From Sphingobacterium olei (GTDB taxonomy: Bacteria; Bacteroidota; Bacteroidia; Sphingobacteriales; Sphingobacteriaceae): DNA of 64,000 nucleotides. The stretch is taken from NCBI RefSeq assembly GCF_005048855.1, contig NZ_SUME01000002.1, positions 186,001 to 250,000 of the forward strand. Direction: 5' to 3'. Positions 9,585 through 19,717 of this stretch are shown here, piece by piece. How positions within the stretch are numbered: position 1 is the stretch's first letter; each line of letters begins with the position of its first letter. Both the position numbers and the translations under genes were made by a program. The notes beneath the pieces were generated by a model. The model was given only the letters and a program-made list of their open reading frames with translations, was not told the DNA's origin and ran no database searches.

Positions 9585-10901
9585 TTAATCTTCTAAACCG
9601 GCTTTAACTTGATCCCACCATCCATAATTAATGATATGGACGATATCAAAAATCATCGATCCCTGAGACTTTTTGCGACACATCTGCAATGCCTTGACAA
9701 ACTGTTCTGGCTGATCTTTATATTGTTCCACATACAACCCTGCGTAGACAGGTGTTTTGCCCATCGTCACACGATTGACCAATTCGGCAGCCCCTTCTAC
9801 CGTATACCAGTCTTCTTTCTTCACGACAAGACCAGATTCTAGAGTTTTCTCTGTCGTATCTGCTTGTGCCAATAACTCCGATTTTTCTACTTCAAAATAG
9901 TAGTTACCGGTCGTAAACAAATCTAAAGCCTCTGCATATCCATAGTCTTTGTACTTAGGTGTCGCCCAGTCAAATTCTTTGTCCGGATCATATTCCTTGC
10001 TGGCGAAGTTCACACCCACATCAAAATACAAAGGATACCATGAACCCGTGTAGTCACCAAAGACAATATCGGGATTGATAGATTTCAGCTCTTGCCGTGC
10101 CGTATAGACAAAATCGTGGATAACCTTAGCTCGCCATTCTAACCAATCTTTATAGAGTGGTCCTTCTTTCCGTTTGGCTTCCTCAAAGTAAAAAATGTCA
10201 TTTGGATAATTTTCTACTGTTTTACCAATATAGCTTTCAAATATTTCCTTGCTCGCAAGGGAAAAGTCAGCATTCAGATCATCAAAACGCACTCTATCTA
10301 GGATTATTCCATCTAGTTTGGGATACATCGCCACAAGCTCCTTGAGAATCGAAAGCTGGTATCCCTGTACTTCTGGTAAAGCGGGATTCAACATCGTAGA
10401 ATACTTGTTCTTCTGCGCAGATATAGGGGTCAAGCCTTGAGGAAGATAAGACAAGGTTTGCCATTTCGCCTTAAGGCTATCGGCATACACCACACCCCGG
10501 TCGAAGAAATTGTGCCCAGCAACAAATACATTGGTAGAGGCATGCACTTTCAACCCCAATTTATGTCCTTCTTCTATAAAAAAGGCCAGCATATCCCATG
10601 TGGTATCTTTGACTACATTACTCTTGCCCCACGACGTCATGACAGGAGCTATTTTACTGGGATACAAAACTTCGCCCGTGATCGGCTTCACATCGATCAC
10701 GACATCCGTAATACCTACGTCTTTCGATTTTTGAAGATAAAACAAAATAGAATCTTTATCACAAAACCGATCAAAGTTGGCCGTAGCATCAAACCACAAG
10801 ATATTTCTATCTTCGAATTCTTTTCCTTGACTTCCATCGGGTGTACATCTACTGAAAAGTACTCCCAAAGCCAATATCATACATGCAATCAAATATCTCA
10901 T
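9585..10901 (-). CDS. GHL10-type glycosidase-like lipoprotein 1
   Basis: This 438-residue protein has an N-terminal signal and a probable lipobox Cys in FSRCTPDG; the Arg at -1 makes the lipobox unusual. The mature part is a TIM barrel of the glycoside-hydrolase-like GHL10 group (relatives include E. coli DigH, which cuts denuded peptidoglycan strands). Typical segments are NILWFDATANFD, VIDVKPITGEVLYPS, DGIILDRVRFDD and FGDYTGSWYP. It is a paralogue of the protein encoded at 11620-13008, separated from it by an SGNH esterase gene. Surface or periplasmic glycan cleavage is likely; linkage specificity is unknown. Confidence 0.78.
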   Translation of the reverse strand: MRYLIACMILALGVLFSRCTPDGSQGKEFEDRNILWFDATANFDRFCDKDSILFYLQKSKDVGITDVVIDVKPITGEVLYPSKIAPVMTSWGKSNVVKDTTWDMLAFFIEEGHKLGLKVHASTNVFVAGHNFFDRGVVYADSLKAKWQTLSYLPQGLTPISAQKNKYSTMLNPALPEVQGYQLSILKELVAMYPKLDGIILDRVRFDDLNADFSLASKEIFESYIGKTVENYPNDIFYFEEAKRKEGPLYKDWLEWRAKVIHDFVYTARQELKSINPDIVFGDYTGSWYPLYFDVGVNFASKEYDPDKEFDWATPKYKDYGYAEALDLFTTGNYYFEVEKSELLAQADTTEKTLESGLVVKKEDWYTVEGAAELVNRVTMGKTPVYAGLYVEQYKDQPEQFVKALQMCRKKSQGSMIFDIVHIINYGWWDQVKAGLED

Positions 10902-10906
10902 TCGTA

Positions 10907-11620
10907 TTATTTCTTTGTTTTTAATGCCTTATCATCGAGATAAGGCGCTATAATAGATTCCCATATGTCATACCCATTTTTATTCAGGTGTATCAGATCT
11001 TCCACAAACAGTTCTGGACGGAGTACACCCTTTTGGTCATACAATATCTGGGCTACATCGACATATTGAAGATGTGGTTTAGTTTCTGTATAATTTCGCA
11101 CGAGTTGATTGGCTTTCAAATAATTAGTCTGCCATTTCACACGAGCGGGGCTAGGCTTGGTCGATAGTATACTGATCCGGGTACCGGGCAGTTTTACCTC
11201 GACTAAGCGAACAAATGTGATGACATCCTCCAAATACTCCTCCGGAGACATTCCTGAAGCGATATCATTGTCCCCCTCGTATAAAAAAATCTGGCATGGC
11301 TTGTAAGGCATCACCACCCGATCAAAAAAGTAAAGTATATCAAACAGCTGCGAACCACCAAAACCCCGGTTAAGAACCTGATGGTTCGGAAAAGACTCCT
11401 GCAGATGATACCAACGCGTAAAAGAAGAACTTCCCACGAACAGGATACCTCCAGTTGCAACGCCGTTCTTCGCATCTTCAACTTCGAATTTTTCGATAGA
11501 CGGACTTAACTGCTTGATTCTTTCCCGATGTTGTTCGGCGACTTCTTGCGCATAAGATGTACCTATCATCAAACCGAAGTTCAACAATAGCACAAGTATT
11601 CCGATACTTCTCCTCATCAT
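10907..11620 (-). CDS. secreted SGNH/GDSL-family esterase 3
   Basis: This 237-residue protein with a signal peptide (cleavage after SYAQ) is the third SGNH enzyme of the operon. It is divergent from the tandem pair: block I is VGSSSFTRW, block II NRGFGGSQ, block III EGDNDIASG and block V DLIHLN. The start codon overlaps the stop of the upstream GHL10-like gene in a TAATG arrangement, so translation is coupled. Another ATG follows immediately and either could be used. A carbohydrate esterase role is inferred; lipase/acylhydrolase activity on other substrates is possible. Confidence 0.82.
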   Translation of the reverse strand: MMRRSIGILVLLLNFGLMIGTSYAQEVAEQHRERIKQLSPSIEKFEVEDAKNGVATGGILFVGSSSFTRWYHLQESFPNHQVLNRGFGGSQLFDILYFFDRVVMPYKPCQIFLYEGDNDIASGMSPEEYLEDVITFVRLVEVKLPGTRISILSTKPSPARVKWQTNYLKANQLVRNYTETKPHLQYVDVAQILYDQKGVLRPELFVEDLIHLNKNGYDIWESIIAPYLDDKALKTKK

Positions 11621-13008
11621 TAATTCCCTTTAATACCTGCCTTGACCGCATCAAACAAAGGCTCTTTGAGCTGATTGTATTGCGGGGCATACATGTGTAC
11701 CACATCGAACAACATAATACCGCCGCTGGTCTTGGACAAGACGTAACGAATAGCTTTCGTGATCTCACCCGTATTGGCATAACTGACATTACCGATATCT
11801 AGACTACCAAATAGCGGCACTTTATTTCGAGTGATATAAGAAGCCCCATTCAGTGATCCTTCGATGCTCCACCAATGATATTTCATGGTCGACGTAACAG
11901 GGTTATCAGCCAACTTAATTTGCGTGAAGTAATTGCCGGTCATCAATATATCCATCTCTTCGGCATAACCAGTAGCACCATAGCCCGGTGACGCCCAGTC
12001 AAAGCGAACTTCAAAGTCCTGAAAAGGATCGTAATCCTTACTAGCCCAGTTTACGCCCACTTGATAGTATGTGCTGTACCAACCGCCCACATATACGCCA
12101 AACTCTACATTGGGTTTGATCGTCTTGACAGCCGTCCGAGTTTTAATCATAAAATCTTTGATGACCTGTGCCCGGTAAATCAACCATTGTTTATAATACT
12201 TACCTGTTGTTGCTGGAAGTATTTGTCCCGAATTTTCCCGCCAAGACGAGACAATATCAGTTGGGAAATTCATGTTTTTCGCCTGTGTATCGTTATATTT
12301 AGTTTCCAAAAATGAAATAAACTGCTGTTTACTTATCTCCGAAAAATCAGCAGAAACATCTGTATAGCGACCATAATCCAAGATCATCCCGTCTAGATCG
12401 AACTTACGTACAATTTCTTTTACAATATTTAAAGCTCGTTCCTGAACCTCAGGAGCGGCAGGATTGACAAAAATATTTTTGCCCGTTTCGGAAATAGGCC
12501 CTAACTCACCTGCGGTATTCTTCACCACAATCGACTCGTACTTGCTTCTATAGGTGGGGTTATCATAGACATAGCCAAATCCCCTACGATCACCATCTAC
12601 AAAGGTTGTTATGGATAAATACACTTTAAAGTTTCTTTTCTTTGCCTCCGACACTATAAATGGAACATAATCGGTCAATCGGGTCTTTCCATCCCGTTGG
12701 GTAACCTCCGTTGTGTACTCGCTGGGATACATGGTATAGCCTGAACTTGCTTTTACCCCTACAACCAAGCCTGTAGTTCCTACATCTTTTAGTATATCCA
12801 AGATTTCAGTGATTCCCTCCTTAGTATCAAACCGTCCATAGGTTCCGAAAACATTAGAACTGGCGTCGACCCAAACCAATACTTCTCGCTTATTTTCAAT
12901 TGGATCGGGATTTTCCGTATCCGGGCCTTTCTTATCAGGGTTCTCATCTTTTGAGCAGGACACCATTGCGAAGAGTGCAATTGCCCAAATAAATAATGTA
13001 TGTCTCAT
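11620..13008 (-). CDS. GHL10-type glycosidase-like lipoprotein 2
   Basis: This 462-residue lipoprotein has the lipobox AMVSC followed by SKDEN, an acidic stretch that fits surface export in Bacteroidota. The mature domain is a GHL10-like TIM barrel parallel to the protein encoded at 9585-10901: VLVWVDASSNVF, VVGVKASSGYTMYPS, DGMILDYGRYTD and FGVYVGGWYSTYY. Conserved acidic residues in DGMILDYGRYTD are candidates for catalysis. It is the first gene after a terminator-like hairpin that separates it from the SusCD-DUF5018 block. Paired paralogues may act on different linkages of the same glycan. Confidence 0.8.
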   Translation of the reverse strand: MRHTLFIWAIALFAMVSCSKDENPDKKGPDTENPDPIENKREVLVWVDASSNVFGTYGRFDTKEGITEILDILKDVGTTGLVVGVKASSGYTMYPSEYTTEVTQRDGKTRLTDYVPFIVSEAKKRNFKVYLSITTFVDGDRRGFGYVYDNPTYRSKYESIVVKNTAGELGPISETGKNIFVNPAAPEVQERALNIVKEIVRKFDLDGMILDYGRYTDVSADFSEISKQQFISFLETKYNDTQAKNMNFPTDIVSSWRENSGQILPATTGKYYKQWLIYRAQVIKDFMIKTRTAVKTIKPNVEFGVYVGGWYSTYYQVGVNWASKDYDPFQDFEVRFDWASPGYGATGYAEEMDILMTGNYFTQIKLADNPVTSTMKYHWWSIEGSLNGASYITRNKVPLFGSLDIGNVSYANTGEITKAIRYVLSKTSGGIMLFDVVHMYAPQYNQLKEPLFDAVKAGIKGN

Positions 13009-13024
13009 ATCTTAAATTTTTAAA

Positions 13025-13055
13025 GGCAACACGGAATATGAAGTTCCGTATTGCC
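13025..13055 (-). terminator. intra-operon hairpin, probable partial terminator
   Basis: Two 12-nt arms (13025-13036 and 13044-13055) flank a 7-nt loop. As minus-strand RNA the arms pair fully with one G-U wobble, whereas as plus-strand RNA the same position is a C-A mismatch, so the structure is built for the minus strand. It is followed by UUUAAAAAUUU. It lies between the DUF5018 gene and the first GHL10-like gene and probably lowers downstream expression relative to SusCD. Confidence 0.65.
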
Positions 13056-13076
13056 ATAGTTAACCGCTCGTTCTGT

Positions 13077-14777
13077 TTACTGAATATCCACACAATCAAA
13101 CTGTACGCCCACCACATATCCGTTGGTAAACATAAAGTATAAATACAAGAAGTAGCCATTTTCAGAGACCGTCATCGCAACATCGCCGGTTCCATTACCA
13201 TTTTGTACATTTCCAGCCACCCATCCGTACTTGCCCTTTTCGGCAGCCCATACTAATCCTGGAGTTGTCGAAGGAGAAAGAGAAGGATCACCGGAAAACC
13301 CACCATCAACATCGATCAGATACACCTGATCTGCGGAACCCCAAGGCTGGCCATTTACATGGTTGTATGACACAAACTTCCCATTGTTGAATGTTATATA
13401 ATCTACCGCGTTACTGATAAAATTGGTTCCTAACTGGCTTAAGGTAGTCATGACGGAGTTGGTCGCGCCATTTACCCTAGCCAAACTGTTACTTATCGGA
13501 TTACTGCCGGCATACCCAACAGCAAAGTATTCGCTAGTGATGCTTGTTGGCGAGGTATAGATCACGTCAATATTGTTGTTACTCCAAGAATATCCCGATA
13601 TCGTGACGATTTCGGGTGTTTGCGACACCAAGCTCCCGTTCACTACTCTCCAGCGGGCGAAATTGCTAGACAAAGCCCCCACTACCGGTACAGTAATGAT
13701 AGCGTTGGTATTTACATCTCCGATAATAGACAACTTTCTACCATAAGCACCAGTGGTAGTCCATGAGATAAAGGATTGAGGGGCACTCGTCACCGAAGAT
13801 AGCTTCCATATATTAAATACATTACCATCATTTTGAGTCAAGTTACACACAAAAATATTCCCTGCATCATCTGCTGTTGTATAGAAATTACGAAGACTAC
13901 CTCTAACAGGACCTAAATCAATTTCCCCGACTTTCGCTCCGGTAAACGCATCGATGTAGATACTATTCTGATCTCTTGTATTCAATACCACGTAGCGACC
14001 TGTCGCTGCAATACCACCCGTCATATTGTCTACCGAAATACCTAAGTCACTTTTCAGCTTTTTCGCAAACATAATCTTAGCACTACCGGGACGAATACCT
14101 TTAGCCAATTTCACTGCCTCAACAACCTGAAGCGTATACTGCTTGCTTGCATTGCCTACAGACGAAACCGTAAAAGGTTTAGGAGAGCTCAAATCAATAT
14201 TTCCGTTATTTGCTACAGAGCCGGAAGAATGTCTATTGATTGTATAAGATAACTTTGCATTATTCATGACCGTCCCTGGTACGAGCGAAAAATTGATATT
14301 ACTGCCAATAATAATAGCAGATACTTCCTGATTATCTCCATTTACGTCTTCAAACTTCAACGTTGCATTAGAAACATCTGTATTGCCTTGCTTATTCGCG
14401 ATGACGGTATATGTTTTAGTCAAACCAGCCCCAGATGTGATTGTTAACTGTTTAGGTGTCGTGAGATCCCAAAGTTCACTCAATGAAGGGGAAACTGTAG
14501 CATCAGCAGGCACTGTGGCACGTAGAAACAGCTTAGACAGATTTACCTCATTATCCGAATCAATAGGATGATAATAATCTACGTCTATATAAATTTTATC
14601 ATCAACTACCCTTGCTTCAAATAAACGGTCTCTCCCTCTTCCATCATGGGTAGCAAATATATCACTGATGAGATTTTCCTCATACCGGTCTCTATATTCC
14701 GGCTTTTGGCAGGATAATATAGATAGCGTCCCTATTAGAAAAAGGAATATCTTTATGTTTTTATCAAGTCTTTTCAT
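13077..14777 (-). CDS. DUF5018-type surface lipoprotein, putative glycan-binding partner of SusCD
   Basis: This 566-residue lipoprotein has the lipobox SILSC followed by QKPEY. The N-terminal part (about 25-220) contains repeated Ig-like segments of the DUF5018 type, each ending in a TITSGAGLTKTYTV- or FTVSSVGNASKQYTL-like strand. The C-terminal 330 residues have repeated strands that look like a beta-propeller (for example YIDAFTGAKVGEIDL). It follows susD with 19 bp between them, the usual place for SusE/F-like surface glycan-binding proteins. Binding is inferred from position; no catalytic motif is visible. Confidence 0.75.
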   Translation of the reverse strand: MKRLDKNIKIFLFLIGTLSILSCQKPEYRDRYEENLISDIFATHDGRGRDRLFEARVVDDKIYIDVDYYHPIDSDNEVNLSKLFLRATVPADATVSPSLSELWDLTTPKQLTITSGAGLTKTYTVIANKQGNTDVSNATLKFEDVNGDNQEVSAIIIGSNINFSLVPGTVMNNAKLSYTINRHSSGSVANNGNIDLSSPKPFTVSSVGNASKQYTLQVVEAVKLAKGIRPGSAKIMFAKKLKSDLGISVDNMTGGIAATGRYVVLNTRDQNSIYIDAFTGAKVGEIDLGPVRGSLRNFYTTADDAGNIFVCNLTQNDGNVFNIWKLSSVTSAPQSFISWTTTGAYGRKLSIIGDVNTNAIITVPVVGALSSNFARWRVVNGSLVSQTPEIVTISGYSWSNNNIDVIYTSPTSITSEYFAVGYAGSNPISNSLARVNGATNSVMTTLSQLGTNFISNAVDYITFNNGKFVSYNHVNGQPWGSADQVYLIDVDGGFSGDPSLSPSTTPGLVWAAEKGKYGWVAGNVQNGNGTGDVAMTVSENGYFLYLYFMFTNGYVVGVQFDCVDIQ

Positions 14778-14796
14778 TTTATTTTTTCTAACGTTA

Positions 14797-16500
14797 TTAC
14801 CATCCTTTTATTTGATCTAAGGCATTGTTTCTTAAGTCTTCTGCTTCGGGAATAGGCAAATAGTACAATGCCCCGGTAAAGCTCCGGTTTGTATTGTCGG
14901 CAGATACAACTTCATAACTGAATGAGTTACCTGCCGGAACTACCTTATGTCCTGTAAACTGCACCCCATTCAGTACCGTGTGGGCCTTTCTCCACCGTCG
15001 TAAATCCCAGAACCGATGCCCTTCAAATGCCAGTTCTACTATCCGCTCATGCTCGATCAACTCCATAACACCGGCCTTGGTATTTGAAAACACATTGGGA
15101 AGACCTCTTTTACCACGAAGCGTATTAAGCGTACCTACCGCATCGCCCAATTGATTTGCTCCGGCTTGAGCCTCCGCTAATATCAACAGCACTTCAGCGT
15201 ACCTCAATTCTATCCAACTTTGTGTACTTCCATTGACAACAAAATTTGTATTTGTTGAATCCAATAATTTCCTAGTATAATACCCAGTCACAGTACGCTT
15301 CGGGTCTCCTGATAGACCGTACTGCACGATACCTTCTACCGCGTCCGCCTCCGTTGTATTAATTGTTCTATTCTTCCATTTGGCTCCATTGAACAGAATC
15401 GTCGCATAAAAGCGTGGCTCTCTGTTTGCATATGGATTTGCTTGGTGAGTAGGGTTACCCCAAGAAAACTTGGTTCCATCTTTCATCTCAAACTCATCCA
15501 CCAGCTCTGCTGTTGGAACACCGTAAACCAGTGTACCTGCCGCATCTCGTGGTGGAGCAAATCCAAGATCGTATTGATGTCTTACTAATGGCGCAGAAAA
15601 ATCCACGCGAAAGATGGCTTCTTTCGTGTTTTTATTATGAAATATTGAGGCAAAGTTAGCATCCAATTCGTACAATCCCTCATTTGCCAACTTGACCACT
15701 TCATTGGCCGCATTCATCGCATTGGTATAATAGCCCAACGCTTTTTCCTGCGGAATACCAGTCAATGGATCGGAGTTGAACTGTTTCCGATCATTTTCCG
15801 CTATAGATGCCGCATAGATCCAAGCGCGTGCCAACATGCTGTACGCTGCTCCTTTAGTAGCCCTTCCTGACAAATTGGTTTTATTCAAATGCTCCGCTGC
15901 AAAGGCAAAATCTGCGGCAACAAAATTCCAACCATCTTCTTCACTAGAGCGTGCATGGTCTTTCGTAGCGTATTGTGATAAATTATCCAATAAGATAACA
16001 CTACCATGTAAGCGGAGCAACCAAAAATAGGTATACCCCCTGACAAAACGGGCTTCAGCCTCATACTTCAATCTATCTCCATCGGATAACGATGATTTAG
16101 TATACAACCCATCCAAAAATTCATTAATTCTACGAATTCTGGTATATCCATTACCCCAGTAATTGATCCCTACACTACCCGGACCGAACTGATTGGCATT
16201 GGAAGCAAGAATATTAACTGTTCCGTTTCCAGCTGTCGTCGAATTGTACTTCATGATATCCGTCAAAGCATCGGTAGCATTATCATAACCTAGATTCGAT
16301 ATTCGACCAAATTCAAAGGTCTTAAACTCAGCATACAGGCCATTCACATACATTTCTATTGTGGACGGATCGCTCCAAATTAATTCTTCCACATATCGAT
16401 CTTGCGGTATTACATCAATATCACAGCTTTGAAAAGGTGATATTCCTACTATGAAAGCGAGCCCTGCAAGAAATCGGCTTATTTTTTTTGTCTTTTTCAT
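14797..16500 (-). CDS. susD: SusD/RagB-family outer-membrane lipoprotein
   Basis: This 567-residue lipoprotein (lipobox PFQSC followed by DIDVI) forms the lid over the SusC barrel and binds the glycan at the cell surface. SusD-like helices (TPR type) and the typical C-terminal block are present: ELRYAEVLLILAEAQ, LRGKRGLPN, VELAFEGHRFWDLRRW and YYLPIPEAE. It lies 11 bp after susC, as is normal. The symbol is a family name only; the ligand is unlikely to be starch given the amino-sugar genes around it. Confidence 0.95.
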   Translation of the reverse strand: MKKTKKISRFLAGLAFIVGISPFQSCDIDVIPQDRYVEELIWSDPSTIEMYVNGLYAEFKTFEFGRISNLGYDNATDALTDIMKYNSTTAGNGTVNILASNANQFGPGSVGINYWGNGYTRIRRINEFLDGLYTKSSLSDGDRLKYEAEARFVRGYTYFWLLRLHGSVILLDNLSQYATKDHARSSEEDGWNFVAADFAFAAEHLNKTNLSGRATKGAAYSMLARAWIYAASIAENDRKQFNSDPLTGIPQEKALGYYTNAMNAANEVVKLANEGLYELDANFASIFHNKNTKEAIFRVDFSAPLVRHQYDLGFAPPRDAAGTLVYGVPTAELVDEFEMKDGTKFSWGNPTHQANPYANREPRFYATILFNGAKWKNRTINTTEADAVEGIVQYGLSGDPKRTVTGYYTRKLLDSTNTNFVVNGSTQSWIELRYAEVLLILAEAQAGANQLGDAVGTLNTLRGKRGLPNVFSNTKAGVMELIEHERIVELAFEGHRFWDLRRWRKAHTVLNGVQFTGHKVVPAGNSFSYEVVSADNTNRSFTGALYYLPIPEAEDLRNNALDQIKGW

Positions 16501-16511
16501 CGTCAGTGTTT

Positions 16512-19500
16512 TTAAAAGGTAATATTAGCGCCAAAAGCATATATACGTTGCTGTGGATAAAAGCCGTTGTTGACATTCGGCATTTCAGGGTCCAAATATT
16601 TCAGGTGGTCCCAAGTCATTAGGTTAGAGCCTGTGAAATGTATCCTGAGCGTTTCTATCGAAGCAATTGACATCCATTTTTTTGGAAATGTATAGCTCAA
16701 TTGCAGAGACTTTAACCGCAAATAATCGCTTCTTCTCTCCCATGCGGAATTTTTATGGGCATTGTGGGGAGAAAACAAACCTCTATTCGCCGTGAGCCTT
16801 GGGAACTCAGCATCGGTATTATCCGGCCGCCATGCATTTTCTACTAAAAAGTAAGGTGAATTTCCATATCCGTAAAATGTCCGGGTATAATTGGTGTTAT
16901 CGTCGACCCCACTGGCATAAGTTCCCGCAAGATTTACACTAGATAGACCGGCTCCTTGAAACAAGGCCGCCAAATCGAATCCTTTGTAAGATAAATCGAT
17001 GTTAAAGCCATACATAAGTTCTGGTACATTTGCCCGTCCCACATAAGTCATGTCGTCATTTCTGGTGATCTTTCCATCACCGTTCAAGTCCCTATATTTG
17101 AAAAAACCAGGAGCAACTACGCCCGATGAAGGCGACGGTGTATTTCTAGCTTCATCCCAAGTCTGTACCATACCGTCTACGATAAAACCGATTTTTGTAC
17201 CCAACGGTTTACCGATCAAGCTTTGCCAAGAAGTAATATTATCCCCTTCAGCGAATTTCAAGTATCGGTTACGAGACCAATTCAGATTACCAGTCAAACG
17301 AACCTTAAAATCCCCGAAGCTTTCGTTGAAACGAAGCTGTGCATCAAATCCCCGATTATCAAATTCTCCAATGTTTACAATGGACGGATAGTACCCGCCA
17401 ATCGACATAGGATAAAGCCCAGTAGGACTTCCTAAGATATCTTTTGTGTACTTGTAAAACCATTCAAAATCAAATCCAAACTTTCCATTCAAAAAGATGG
17501 ACTCAAACCCTACATTGTAGGTAGTCGTGGTTTCCCACTTCAAATCAGGATTGGATAACGCATTAGTAAATACCGCTCTAACAGGCTCCCCGTCAACAAC
17601 AACCGACGGACTAGCCGTTTGAGAAAGTGTCTGTAAATATGCAAAACTTCCGTATCCCTGACGGTCATTTCCTGAGCGCCCTACGGAGGTTTTGAATTTT
17701 AGATAATCAAGAAACGAAAAGTTATCCGCAACAAAATTCTCTTCGCTGGCTACCCAAGCCAGTCCAGCCGCAGGAAAGATCTCCCAACGATACTGTGGCG
17801 CAAAATTTATCGACGCATCCCAACGAGACACAGCTTCTAGTAAGTAACGTCCCTTGTATCCATAATTCAATCGTGCAATATAACCAGCTCTCGAATCCAC
17901 CAATCCAGATGAACCCGTAGGTCTTATCTGATCATCAGTAGCAACGCTACCATAATCCATTTCTTGAATCAGCGTAATCGGCAAATTACTGACACCTGCT
18001 GAAAAGATATTACTGCTTGCTTGAGACCAGTCGTAAACCAATAGGGCTCCTAACGAATGATCTTCGTTAAATGTTCGGTTATAGCTAACTGCTGGTTGGA
18101 ACGATTTACGATAATTCGCACTATAGTTCTGCCTCAACGTATTTTTTGTAATTCCCGGCAAGGTATTCATGTAGAGAAAAGTTCCTGTGACCTGATCCCG
18201 TCCTAACCCCATCGTTTCGTAGGGGGTCAACCAACTTTTTTGTTCCCTACCTGCCACATCATAAGACGCAATAACACGAGCCTCTAATCCTTCGACTCCC
18301 GGCACCTTCACGTTCAGATTTGCCGTTCCCTCTAGTACATTTCTCCTCGTTCGTTGGTATCCAGATTTTTCGACTGAAGCAATCGGATTGACGTATCCTC
18401 CATTGGCATTGTAGGTAATAGGCAATCCATTCTCCGCATACATGGGAACGTTGGGTAACATTCGTACTGCTTGATCAAAAGGGCTCGAAAAAGCTCCATG
18501 ATCGGGAGATATACCCGGCGTATTTGTCTGTTCTTGACGCAAGCCCAGATTAACGCCTACCGTAATGTAGTCATTGATCTTCGTCTCCACATTACTACGA
18601 ATATTATAGCGCTTGAAGTTTGTATTCTTGATAACGCCGTCCTGATCCAAATGAGCAATTGCAGTAAAGTACTTAACGCGATCGGTACCACCGTCAATAG
18701 TTAGACCATGATGTTGTGATTTACTATTATTTGCCAACAGCATACCTACCCAATCGGTATCACCGAGTAATGGATTTGTATTCGTCCCATTTCTGACTGC
18801 TTCAATCCATTCCGGAGCATAAAGATAAGGTATGGCGGCAATGTTATTCTGCTCACGGTAATCATTATCTACTTCAATAGCCTTATTAAACCACTCCATA
18901 TAGTCTGGTCCATTCAAATATTTAGGAAAACGCGTATTTTGCCCGATATTTAATGCAGCATCATACGAGAAACGCGGTTTACCTGTATTTCCGCGCTTGG
19001 TCGTAATCAGGATAACTCCGCCGGACGCCTGAATGCCATAAGTGGAAGTAGCAACAGCATCCTTCAATATCGTAACCGCCTCGATCTCTGAGGCATCCAA
19101 ATGACTAAAGGATGGTCTTTGAATACCGTCAATAATGATCAAAGGCGTTCTATTGCTCCCGTACGTACTAATACCTCGTACATAGAGCGTTGCATCGTCG
19201 TTCCCTGGTCTTCCCGAAGTCTGCAAAGAGACCAATCCCGGTAATCGCCCTGCCAAAGTATTTGTAATATTCATAGCAGGGGCTTTTTTAATTTCGTCAC
19301 CATTAATCTGGGCAACAGAACCAACAACATCCCTTCTTTTCTGCGTACCATAGGCAACCACCACGACTTCATCGATTTCTGAAGTTTCGCTATCTAACGA
19401 TACAGTTACCGCATTACTATTTGTAATGGTTAAAGACTTTGTTTGATAACCAATATACGTTACTTCGATTTCTACAGGATAACGCTCTACATTCAATCGA

Positions 19501-19700
19501 AAGGCTCCACTTCCATCGGTCAAAACCGTTTTCGTTGTTCCACGCTGTTTTACAGTAGCTCCTGAAATCGGAACATTTTGATCTCCATGAACAGTTCCGC
19601 TCACCTGAACCTGTGCTTGAACGACAAAAACCTGCATGAGCATGAAAAACAAACAGCATGTCTTAAAAAGATAAGACGATTTAAAGTTTAAATTCATCAT
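16512..19700 (-). CDS. susC: SusC/RagA-family TonB-linked outer-membrane transporter
   Basis: This 1062-residue TonB-dependent transporter imports oligosaccharides together with the adjacent SusD. It has a signal peptide (to VVQAQ), an N-terminal carboxypeptidase-regulatory-like domain (about 32-110), a TonB-box region DEVVVVAYGTQKRRD, a plug with the TPLIIIDG motif, and a long beta-barrel ending in an aromatic-rich strand YAFGANITF. Length is normal for the family. Tandem ATGs at 19700 and 19697 are equivalent starts. No ECF sigma, anti-sigma or hybrid two-component gene lies nearby, so control probably comes from the ROK regulator at 24269. Confidence 0.96.
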   Translation of the reverse strand: MMNLNFKSSYLFKTCCLFFMLMQVFVVQAQVQVSGTVHGDQNVPISGATVKQRGTTKTVLTDGSGAFRLNVERYPVEIEVTYIGYQTKSLTITNSNAVTVSLDSETSEIDEVVVVAYGTQKRRDVVGSVAQINGDEIKKAPAMNITNTLAGRLPGLVSLQTSGRPGNDDATLYVRGISTYGSNRTPLIIIDGIQRPSFSHLDASEIEAVTILKDAVATSTYGIQASGGVILITTKRGNTGKPRFSYDAALNIGQNTRFPKYLNGPDYMEWFNKAIEVDNDYREQNNIAAIPYLYAPEWIEAVRNGTNTNPLLGDTDWVGMLLANNSKSQHHGLTIDGGTDRVKYFTAIAHLDQDGVIKNTNFKRYNIRSNVETKINDYITVGVNLGLRQEQTNTPGISPDHGAFSSPFDQAVRMLPNVPMYAENGLPITYNANGGYVNPIASVEKSGYQRTRRNVLEGTANLNVKVPGVEGLEARVIASYDVAGREQKSWLTPYETMGLGRDQVTGTFLYMNTLPGITKNTLRQNYSANYRKSFQPAVSYNRTFNEDHSLGALLVYDWSQASSNIFSAGVSNLPITLIQEMDYGSVATDDQIRPTGSSGLVDSRAGYIARLNYGYKGRYLLEAVSRWDASINFAPQYRWEIFPAAGLAWVASEENFVADNFSFLDYLKFKTSVGRSGNDRQGYGSFAYLQTLSQTASPSVVVDGEPVRAVFTNALSNPDLKWETTTTYNVGFESIFLNGKFGFDFEWFYKYTKDILGSPTGLYPMSIGGYYPSIVNIGEFDNRGFDAQLRFNESFGDFKVRLTGNLNWSRNRYLKFAEGDNITSWQSLIGKPLGTKIGFIVDGMVQTWDEARNTPSPSSGVVAPGFFKYRDLNGDGKITRNDDMTYVGRANVPELMYGFNIDLSYKGFDLAALFQGAGLSSVNLAGTYASGVDDNTNYTRTFYGYGNSPYFLVENAWRPDNTDAEFPRLTANRGLFSPHNAHKNSAWERRSDYLRLKSLQLSYTFPKKWMSIASIETLRIHFTGSNLMTWDHLKYLDPEMPNVNNGFYPQQRIYAFGANITF

Positions 19701-19717
19701 AATTAAGGGTTTAAAAT

